Shown piece after piece: positions 47,805 through 57,100 of a stretch of DNA of 64,000 nucleotides. The position numbers were made by a program, and so were the translations under genes. The stretch covers positions 6,411,501 through 6,475,500 of the forward strand of contig JAYKYS010000001.1 in the NCBI GenBank assembly GCA_036924285.1, given 5' to 3'. Within the stretch, counting starts at the first letter, position 1, and every line of letters starts with the position of its first letter. This DNA comes from Asterella californica (taxonomy: Eukaryota > Streptophyta > Marchantiopsida > Marchantiales > Aytoniaceae). Under the pieces are notes generated by a model, which worked only from the letters and a program-made list of their open reading frames with translations, did no database searches and was not told the origin of the DNA.

Positions 47805-47859
47805 CTGAAAAGATCAAAACGCGTTAGGGCGTTCTGAAAAGATCAAAACGCCCTAACGC
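47805..47859 (+). repeat. Origin-like hairpin with direct repeats
   Basis: GCGTTAGGGCGTT (47821-47833) and AACGCCCTAACGC (47847-47859) form a perfect 13-bp stem with a 13-base loop, CTGAAAAGATCAA. The loop is the start of an 18-bp direct repeat CTGAAAAGATCAAAACGC, whose other copy is at 47805-47822. CCCTAACGCCT recurs at 47882. The stem-loop lies on the 5' side of the HUH gene. Confidence 0.75.
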
Positions 47860-47899
47860 CTTAACATTGGTTTTTCAAAACACCCCTAACGCCTACTTA

Positions 47900-50300
47900 T
47901 GGCGGCCATTTATGACACCCCGCGCATTCGCTTGTCGTCTTCCCCTCCCCGGCCGGAAGTACGGTTTCTATACCTATTTAGTTTTTTACATCGAAGAATT
48001 ATATGTTGTGTTCAGTGATAATCCAGAGAGTTACCACTATAACCTGAGTCAAATTTGGAAGCATATGGTGAACGGGTACTAGCAAATTTAAATATATGAC
48101 AGTCAAAGACGAGAACTTCCCTCCCATCCAGCCAACTTTTCGAATACTAGGGACCACTAAATTCTTTCCAAATTAGATGCACCTCTGACTCACTAACCTG
48201 CCACATTTCTTCCTAGCTCTTGCTCAAACTTAACTCATCCTCGGAGATTTCAGTACCAGTACACCTGTCTACGGTCCTGTCTACGGTCTGTTTGTCTCTG
48301 TTGGGTCTTTTGGACGGCTGGGTATATTAATTGAGTTAGCCTAACACACAGAGTACAATCTTTCTCTGTATATCATCAAGATTCGTCTTGGCAGAGACAG
48401 CACGTATAAAAAGTTATAGAAATAAATCAACATGCATAATGTGATGTCACACATTTAATATGTTCTTCTCGTTTTTATGCAATGTCCCAATTCGACTTGG
48501 ATTTAGAACCACTTGACGTTTAAAGATTTCCAACCATTTTCTAGGAAGCTTAAGGTCTCTCTACACCAGTTGTTATTTAGCGTTTGAGGTTATTATGATA
48601 GGATCGGTAATCAGAACAGCCGGGTACATTAGTTGAATAATATAATATACATCCCAGTCACCAAAGTGGGGAAGAGGCGGAAAAGGACAAGCGTGGCATC
48701 CGGGTATAAAATAGTCAACGGGGATTGGTTCGGCCGTCTGGACTTGTTTAGATAATAGAAATAAACATGTCAATGTATTTCATATACCCATTCACGTACC
48801 CCGCCACTGGTCTCATGTATTTGAATGAGTACATGAGATGAACAATTTTTTTACAAATGTTCTAGTTAGCCCAGCGGACAGCGGACAGGATCCGGTGCAT
48901 CACGTCAGGAGTTCAAACCCGGGAGACCATCCTCCGTGCGTGGCAGATCATTTGAGGTGTTAATTTAACAAATATTTGACGTCAGAGAAATTCTAGAGGA
49001 CTTAGAGGGGCAATTGAAATATTAAAACAGAGTTAGAGTATTCCAAGAAGACATCTGATTGGTTGTGAAGAAAAATAATATGTTCAGGAAATACAAAAGT
49101 GCTGTAATACTTGAACTGAACTGGGGCTAGGCGCATATATACATACAACTTAGTTGAATTAGCTAACTCATACAAGTACAATCTTGCTCTGCATATCATC
49201 AAGATTCATCTTGCAATAAAATTGATAATCAGTTGTTCACATGGCGAATCTTTTGGGTCAAGTTTAGGAATATCGGTAAGTTCGAAGAATACATTTGCCT
49301 TTCCTTGGGTTCCCCTCTCTCCTACCCTTCCGGACTATTTGACTTTGCTTTGTTGTGATACGTGTTGTCGTCATCACATAGAGTCGGACACACGAAGAGA
49401 GATAAGAGGAACCGTCTTGCAAAATCTTTCGTAACTGTAAGAAAGAACTATGACGATGTGAGTCATGTTATATGTTCTTGTACTTCTGAACTACATGGAG
49501 TCGTATATAGGTGACCGTGAGGGTTCAGAAGGGAACAGAAAGTGAAGTTGGTGTGAAGAGGCCGTTTAAAACTCTCAGGTATATAGGAGCATTTAGCATA
49601 GACCTTCCAATTGTTGAACCTGGTGCAAGTCACCCTTTAAAGGTTACAGAAATGATGAAGAAGGACTCTGCATCTGTATTTTCAGAAGTGCACATCGTAT
49701 AGTTTTTTTACATTTTCGTTACTGCAAGACTAACGATGAGCCAAAAGCAGTTTTGTGCAGTTGCGTTTTGTTCAATTTTTTTTCTTCACTACCTCCGCAG
49801 TTATGAATCCACTTGCTGATGTTGAGGTGGCAACCAGCCAGCAAGGATAGCTCTCCTGCGTGTATAGGGAAACTGCAAACTAAAAAACACACGGTCACAA
49901 TCTTTTTCCGAAAATATGAGAACTTGTATTTTTTCCACTCAATCTTATTATCCCAACTGAAACTGCATGCAGTCTGGAACTTTCGCTTATTACACCTTTA
50001 ACACATATGTACGAACTCAGCTTCTGCAGTTTGAAACTGCCAGTGCAGAGTACCTCGAAGTCTTTACATGTTTTTTTTTTTTATCTATTCAGATATAAAA
50101 AAGACTATGCGGAAAGTATAATATACTATAGCATATTTAAATCGACCATATATTAATGGAGATCATATTCGATAAAAAATATGCATGCAAGATAAACTTT
50201 TGTGTTGCATGTTTGTTGTTATCGGAAAAATATATAAGATTAAGTGAAATTTTTTTATCAAGTTGACAAAACAAATACACGTATTCCTAAATATTAAGTG
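47900..50300. other. Intergenic between Replitron candidate and hairpin repeat
   Basis: There is a SINE candidate at 48866 and a pair of related segments, 48320-48390 and 49140-49215, sharing GTACAATCTT(T/G)CTCTG and ATATCATCAAGATTC. Nothing else is supported; short ORFs show no motifs. Confidence 0.45.
48866..48965 (+). mobile_element. Possible tRNA-derived SINE fragment
   Basis: TAGCCCAGCGGA matches the RNA polymerase III A-box (TRGCNNAGYNGG) at 11 of 12 positions. AGTTCAAACCC, 45 bp further on, is a weaker B-box match. Spacing suits a tRNA-like head. The downstream part shows no clear tail repeat. Confidence 0.35.
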
Positions 50301-50314
50301 ATAGCTAGACCTGG

Positions 50315-50562
50315 AGACTCAAAAAAATCCCAAAAGAACCCATGAAGAGAATGCTGACAAACACACTCCAGAAACTACGTATCCGAGAGGCTGATACCGA
50401 ACAAATCACATTCTCTTGGTATTTAATATAATTTATTATTTTATATACCTAATCCTTTCCAAACGGAAGGATTAGGTATATAAAAGAAACCCTTGCATAT
50501 TCACCACTTGCATATTCACCACCTCCATCTTTTGATGGAGGAGGCAAATATGCAAGGGAGTT
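50315..50562 (+). repeat. Twin-hairpin repeat, copy 7, best preserved stems
   Basis: Hairpin 1 (50439-50485) has a 17-bp perfect stem TTTTATATACCTAATCC/GGATTAGGTATATAAAA. Hairpin 2 (50489-50562) is CCCTTGCATATTCACC...CCTCCATC-TTTT-GATGGAGG...ATATGCAAGGG, with CTTGCATATTCACCA duplicated in tandem on its left arm only. The body starts ACCTGGAGACTC. Confidence 0.65.
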
Positions 50563-50569
50563 AGATTTT

Positions 50570-51250
50570 TATATAATAACACAATTCACAGAAAAAAAGA
50601 GAGGCACTTCAAATTCAACATGCAGTTTTGATATTGCTTTCCTTTCCTGCTATGTATAGGCCGTACACATATTGAGTTTTGTTTTGGGCTTCGTAGTACT
50701 ATGACACGCATACACTGGACTAACCATTGTAAATCATGGAGGGCGTAAACCAATGGTCGAATTGGATATAATCTTGTGAGGAAAATGCAAAATAATCAAC
50801 GCCAGCCAGATAACAGCTGGTGAAATGCATATAATGTGATGTACTCTGTGGTGGGTTCCTGTTTATATTTACGTTTCTGCCCTCGTCTCAAGTCGTAGCA
50901 ATCCATACTCAGTTGGCAAACCGGGACGCGAAAGTGTCTTTACGGCACCAGTCAGCGCCATAACGTCTCCAAGGAAGGAATTCGCAGTTGTGACCGTAGG
51001 CAATCCCATACCGCATACATGCAAAACTGCGACTACGTCGACGGCGATAATAACTATGGTACATCTCCGGTACGTAATACCGATGCTCCGTTTCTGGTAC
51101 ACTATTTAGCCAGAGTATGCAGACGGCACCGGAGAACCATCTAATCTAGCAGAGATTTACTTGACCGTAACACTAACACGCTTTTCGTACTTGACCCCAC
51201 CTCTATTCAGAGCACCTGCATATTCACCTCATGTAACACTTAGAAGTATA
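50570..51250. other. Intergenic, nothing recognised
   Basis: One minus-strand open frame (50869-51102, 77 codons) has no recognisable motif. Nothing else is seen. Confidence 0.45.
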
Positions 51251-51251
51251 C

Positions 51252-51472
51252 ATAAGTTAAGTTAAGTTGTTAACTTGTCCGCTTAATCCCTTCGAGGGGC
51301 ATGGGACTGTCCTTTTGGGGGTAACCACAGCGTACCCGGACCAGATTGCACACATAGCACACACAGCGACTTCTTGTACCTCCAACCGGGAGCAGGCGGG
51401 CTCGAACCTCAGACCTTTCGCTTAGAGGTCTGAGTCCCAACCAACTCAGCCACCGATCTTCGGTGGCTGAGT
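51252..51472 (-). mobile_element. tRNA-derived SINE
   Basis: Read on the minus strand, TGGCTGAGTTGG fits the pol III A-box consensus exactly and lies near the 5' end. GGTTCGAGCCC, about 50 bases on, fits the B-box. Between them GACCT...AGGTC forms an anticodon-like stem. About 130 bp of unique body follow and the element ends in CTTAACTTAACTTA, a short tandem tail as seen in SINEs. The T-stem pairs poorly and the loop is long, so it is not a functional tRNA gene. The head overlaps a perfect 14-bp inverted repeat at 51443-51473. Confidence 0.65.
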
Positions 51473-51475
51473 TAT

Positions 51476-51775
51476 GATTTATATTTTAACTCTTCCGATG
51501 GGAAAGGTTAGAATATAAATTATTTATCTCACAAAACGACGTCATTTGAGAATTGATGTCCCGGCTTTATGCTCTCAATAACGCATCAGTCTGTATTACA
51601 CTTATGGGTTATGTCCTGATGACTTGGCTGCTCCGAGACGAGTTAACATATAACATTTATAAATTAATTTAATATTTTATAATAACTTATTAAAAGAAAT
51701 TTTTATAATATTTAGATGTTTCCAGATAAGAGAAAACAAAATTCACTGTACAAGGCCGTGGGGAAATATATTCAC
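51476..51775 (-). repeat. Twin-hairpin repeat, copy 8
   Basis: In minus orientation: CCCCACGGCCTTGTACAGTG (51764-51745), an AT-rich stretch like that of copy 6, the body (GGAGCAGCCAAGTCATCAGG, ACATAACCCATAAGTG) and hairpin 1 (51520-51476). Hairpin 2 is not recognisable; its place is taken by the palindrome at the head of the SINE. Confidence 0.6.
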
Positions 51776-51802
51776 CTCCTCCCTCATATCATACGTATGG
51801 CG

Positions 51803-51905
51803 TGCATATTCATCCTCCTCCAAGTTCGGAAGAGGGGAAAATATACAAACATGTTAATTTATACACTAACCATTCTTCTTGAAAGAGTTAGTGAGTAAAT
51901 TAACA
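51803..51905 (-). repeat. Twin-hairpin repeat, copy 9
   Basis: Hairpin 1 (51852-51905) is TGTTAATTTATACACTAAC.../...GTTAGTGAGTAAATTAACA. Hairpin 2 (51803-51845) is GCATATTCATCCTCCTCC.../...GGAAGAGG-GAAAATATAC. It lies head to tail with copy 8. Confidence 0.6.
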
Positions 51906-52289
51906 TTAATAAAAAATAATATTTTTGTTCTCTTTGGACCAGAGACTTTATATGATGAAGGAGATATTGTTCCATTCTCTTTTTATGAGTTTTCGAATCA
52001 AAGTGTGTACAATAGAAAATCTATTTTATTTATAGATTTTAATTTTAGCAATTTAACTTTAATTATTTAAATAAAATTTTAAATTTAGTATACTAAATTT
52101 AACTAACATTTTACATTTTCTTCGCACCTCTCCATTTTACAGTCTGTTTAGAATCAACTGCATATCTGATAATTATTTTTAAACTGAAGCTTGTCACCTC
52201 TAACTATCTCCAAACCAGTTATTTTTGATTATTTTTGATAACTACATGAACATTTATAATTTTCTTTGTGTTAGCTATAACTACACTTT

Positions 52290-52395
52290 GCATGCATATT
52301 CATTTTTTTCATAAAAAAATGGAGGAGATAAATATCCAGACGTTTAATCTAATATCTAATTCTTTCGGCAGGAAGGATTAGGTATTAACCTAAAC
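52290..52395 (-). repeat. Twin-hairpin repeat, copy 10
   Basis: GCATGCATATTCA introduces a decayed hairpin 2. Hairpin 1 (52342-52394) has TTTAATCTAATATCTAATTCTT.../...AGGATTAGGTATTAA. Minus orientation. Confidence 0.5.
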
Positions 52396-52399
52396 TCTG

Positions 52400-54198
52400 A
52401 GTAAATTAATGTATTAATATGTACTTCTCAGATTTGTATTTTCTGAAGTGCTGCAGTCGAGTCAAGACTGATGGTTTATCTCCTGCTCCTCTGTGTTTCC
52501 AAGCATGAGCTAACAAATAATATTTATAAAATATTTTAATTATTTATACTCACTTAATATATAATTTTGTTTAACATTTCTATATTTTTCTCATAACAAT
52601 AAGTAAGCAAAGTTCTCAGAAATTCATCCAGCATGCATATTAACTTTGTTTTAATTTACTACACCTCTGAAAGACAATAGCAAGTTCAACAGGTTTATCG
52701 TTGCGTAAAGACATCTGCACTAAAACAAATAAAGAATAATCTAAATTGATAATATATTTTAAAGATATTTTAAATTGAACTCTTTTTGTAAATAAACGAC
52801 TTAAGGTTAGCATGTAGTTCTTGTCTTCTGACGAAGATGTGGCATTTTGCTCTACTGAACTTTGCAAGTCAAAAGTGTGATAAAATAACGTAAAACTAAG
52901 AAGGGTGGGTCAAGTCCAACAAACGTATTAAGGGTAAGTAAATTTCAGTCTAATCTAGTGACCGTCTCGCTCGTCGCTAGAATCGGCTCAATGATCGGCC
53001 ACTGCCAACTTCAAGGAGAATCGTTTTATCTTAAGTTACCGACGCCACGTTAGCATCTGCAACAAGTCCACCTCCACCTGCGGAACCTAATTCGATGTGT
53101 TTTTCGTCATCGAGCCTCTTCTCCCGAGACCACTTTACATGCGAATGCATCGCTTGTACTTCTCAATGTGATGAGATATAGAGGTCTACCGTAGCTGTCC
53201 GTGAAGGTTGACAGCAGCAATCGAAGCAACGGAGGGAGAGAAGCGAGAGGAAGAATGTCACTTTCTTGAGCCAACGACGGTGGAGAAGGGCTGAGGATGG
53301 TGGACGCAAGTCGTGAAGTAGAGTCCAGTCTATATTTATGGATAAAAGTGGATCAAGACTCAAAGAGTGAAGCGGAGTGTAAAAGGGGAAGTGAAGTGAA
53401 GGGGAAATACGCGCAGTATTTAGGGGTTCGAGGTTCGAGGTTGCCGGTCGCTACCGTTGAAGCATTGTCGTGAAGCGGGGGCGGGCAACAGTAGAATCAC
53501 ATCACGGGTAAGAGACAGGGTGACCGGTTACAGGGCTGCCGGTCCGGCCGGTAGCTTTGCCCCGACGAAAGCGACCATCATGCCAAGTGCAGTAGTGCCT
53601 GTATAAAGTCTGCATCGAACGAGGGAAAGTGTTGCTGCCCTTCGTCGTTTCAGAAATTTAGGTCTGAAAAGCGAGGAGAGGAGGAAATGAGAACGTGAAG
53701 AGAAGAGAAGGTAAGGTTTGGAGAGGAGGAGAAGTGTGGGATATTGTGACAGGGAATGGGGAAGTTATGAGGAGAATGGCACCAGCTGAATTTGCAAATC
53801 GTGGTCAGCGACGCACACCACGATTGCTCACGAGCAGAGGTGGCACGGGCAATTCGTTCTTTTTGCCGCCGTGCGTGATTTGAGAAGAACGGAGGTTTTA
53901 CTTCGCTCCGGGAGAGTTGGTCGCAGATTGGGCGCGGGCCGGACACTACCGTAGTGGGCAGGGCAGGGCATTGATTCGTGTTCCGGAAATTTATGCCGCA
54001 GCCTTTTCCAGATGCACACCGCTAAGTCCAGGTTTTAGGATGAAGGAACAGCGGCGGATTTGTATAGAGGTTTGCTCGTCGATTAGGCGGCATTGAGCAG
54101 AGTGTTGTTGGTGGAACTTATATTTGTAGTGGAGGACGCGTTCTTTAATTTTTGTGGTGGAGAGCTTTAGCTCTTCGGATTGCGCACCAGCTCGGGGT
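52400..54198. other. Region upstream of TAF1
   Basis: Composition shifts from AT-rich to GC-richer at about 52900. The TAF1 promoter and 5' UTR should lie in 52900-54198. I see no convincing TATA box. Open frames on both strands (for example 53991-54329 minus) overlap the start of TAF1 and look like chance. Confidence 0.4.
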
Positions 54199-57100
54199 AT
54201 GGATGATTTGCTTAGGAACAAATCGGCATATGAATCTGACGATGAGAAAGCGGAAGAGGAAAATGAGGAAGAGGATGAGGAAAATGGGGAGAGGGGCCGG
54301 GGACGCATGCTGGGGTTTATGTTCGGCAATGTCGATGACGCGGGGGATCTGGATGAAGAATATCTTGATCAGGTGCATATTGTTTTCTGGAGAAATACAA
54401 TGCAGTTCCCGTCTGATCGCTTTTTGTGTTTCCTGGTGTCGAAATTTGGGACTAGGTTATTACATACACGCCAGCATTCGTTGCATAGAATAAAAGCCTG
54501 GCACCTGCTTCCGAGCTGGACAGATGAGTTAGCGATTAAGAGTTCGTATCTTGACGCTCCTCTTAACACCTTTGGACTTTTCACTTCTGCCCCAACTTGT
54601 GGAGGAACATGGTGTCCCGGCCTAGATTGCAGACGAATCCAGCCAAGTCTTGTGTGTTGTGTTTATGCTTCAGTGGCGTCTTTGGTTGCGAGTGTTTTGA
54701 GTTGGATCACAGGGGTTCTTCTCTCCCTGAGTTTCAAGCTCTTAGTGGATTCTTCTTGAAGCATCTTTCTTTGCAACAGCCAGCACTGTCACTGCGGGGC
54801 TGTTCGGTCGACGGAAAATGTGCCGATGAGGGTTAGGCCAGTGCTTAGCCGTTTAATTGGTCAGAAATTGATAGTTAAGTTTGCACTTGTTGACCACTGT
54901 ACTTAACGGGGTAGGAATCCGTTTGCGTTGACATAGTCGGAGCCCGAGGTAAGAACGTGATGGACGAAGAAGTTCAGGGTCTTTTATCTCGCAGTTAGCA
55001 GGCTGTAACAAATTGCTGCGTCTGGAATCCCACCCAGCGTTGAAAAGTTGTCTGGCAACTATGCTGTAGTATTATCTAAACTGTTTGAGATTTCACGAGT
55101 TCAGTTATTTCAGCACGGTTACTTTACTCTAAAGCACCTTATAGTTTTCATAGCACGCCGTCGCGCATCTGAGGAAGTTTGGACGTTGCTAAGACATGTT
55201 AAGTGGCGGAACATGTGTTACGAGGGGTCCTCAATATTTGCAATTGAAACTTTTTAAAGTTTGTCCTGGAGATGTGAATCTAGCTGATTATAGCCTTTTT
55301 GTTCTTTCTCTTCGGCTAACTCAGAATGTGGTGTTCAAACTTGGAGAACAGGATGCAAAGGAACATTTGTCCGCTTTGGCTGACCAGCTGGGTCCATCTT
55401 TGGTGGATATGGAAGTATGTATACCATCCTGAACTGAAAACATATCTCGAGCATAATGGTATCCCTACTAGTTGCGGCTAGAACATACTACGTTACTTTC
55501 ATTCTGTGTTTGGGATTTTTCTCCCCTCTATAATTTTGTTTCGGTTGGGAGTGGGGGTGTGTACACAAACGAAATGGTCATAATTATTGTTGAATGACGG
55601 AAACCTGTACGATCTTACCTTGTTGTCATAGATTACCTTGTTGTCATAGATTAAGGTGACAAGGGTCTGTTGTATATGCATTGGGATCATTTCTTCCAAA
55701 AGTAAAGCCTCTGGTATAATCAACCGTCAACATGGTCGAGTTCTTGTAGTTGAAACATTTGTGTTATGTGTACAGTTCGTTGATGTTCCATTACGTCTGG
55801 GATACTTAAGAGTCTACAGCCGGATCCTCGTCTAAGCTTATACCTGTACTGGAGCGTCTCGTCTGTCTGTAATATTGTACATTCAGTATTGCTGTCCACG
55901 AGATGAAAGGAATGCGCTTTCGTTAATTCGTTCTTAGTTCATGAAGATCCACGTTGGTATATATTCGTTTAGTGCTCAATCTCGAGGTTGAGAGCTCAGT
56001 CTGACCAGTGATGCTTGGTTGCATTATCGGGTCACATCAGATGCTTATTTTTCTGTGGGCGTGTTCCAGCTTTCTACAAAGTGGAAAAGGTCGGCAGCTG
56101 GCCAAGATGCAGAGGGGGGGCAAGAAGGTACAGTCATCTTAATGGTTGATTGTTCAGATGAAACGTCTATGAGCAAAACAAGCTATTATGTTCTGTTTTG
56201 GACCAGGACTGTGAAGACGTGGTCTTTTCAAGTGAGCCCAGAGTGGTCGATGACCGAGTTTTTGTTTTGGAGACAATCAGATTACGCGAAGAAGGCAGAG
56301 GATGCTGTTGATTATGAAGATATCCAAGAGGAGTATGATGGTCCAGAGGTGCAGTTGGCTCCTCAGGACGAGCAGTTCTATGTTCAAGCAGCTTTAGCGG
56401 GGCCCTCTCATAAATTGGGCTCACTAGTTGCTGACGAGGACAACTATGATGAGGAGGACGAGGAGGAACCTGAAGAAGAAAAGGAACTTGTGAATGATAC
56501 GGAGCCCGTAGATTTGCCGTTGGTTGAACCTGGTATGCCTGCATGTTCATTAGCAGTGTGTGACTTCAATACGCGACACTCGCATAGAAGGTTTAGCGGT
56601 GGTCACGTCTTGAGTGAACTTGAATCTGACTTAGGCCCGCTTTCCATGGGGTATTTTCTCCGAACCTTCAAGAAAAGCAGAAAAAGGCTCGAATAGTATG
56701 ACCCCTCCATCACCCTAGAATCAAAATCTCCACAGGTGATCTCGTATTTCTTGGTCTGTGAAGATGCATTATTAGGTGCTCCATTTTTCACACCTAGGCT
56801 GAACTTCAACATGTCCTCGAAAGATAGTCATCCATGCAATATGGCCCAATAACGCCTTAACCAAGTGTTTTATTCTGTTGGTTATGCATATTAAGGTGTA
56901 TAGGGCGATCGTCCTTCGGTTTGGATGGAGAATTCTCCGCTGAAACTAAAAGTGCGATAGCTTGGGGCGTTTCGATTTGATAGGAACTTTCTATTTCATG
57001 AGGCACTATAATTATACCGTTAAAGAGTATGTAGGGGCGATAGTTTGTTTGCTTTCTGTTACTAAGGTTATTCCCTAAGTATTTGGTTTCTGTTATCCCT

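Larger units (their letters stand above)
45220..47900 (-). mobile_element. Candidate Replitron (HUH transposon)
   Basis: The limits are estimates, based on the shift from AT-rich flanks to a GC-richer island and on repeats at both sides. At the end beyond the HUH stop lie direct repeats CGCACGTCATTTCGGC (45304-45319, 45326-45341), a variant near 45426, and CCGCACTA-TATGTCC (45235, 45278). At the other end lie two copies of CTGAAAAGATCAAAACGC and a 13-bp stem hairpin (47821-47859). Short direct repeats near the termini are a reported Replitron feature. The exact termini and any target duplication were not found. Confidence 0.5.

Noticed and set aside
51385..51472. Functional tRNA gene on the minus strand.
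   Set aside because: A- and B-boxes are good, but the T-stem does not pair, the anticodon loop is too long, and a body with a repeat tail follows. It is better explained as a SINE.
53991..54329. Minus-strand serine-rich ORF over the start of TAF1.
   Set aside because: It is the antisense of the acidic, GAA/GAG-rich first exon, which gives serine/phenylalanine-rich shadows.
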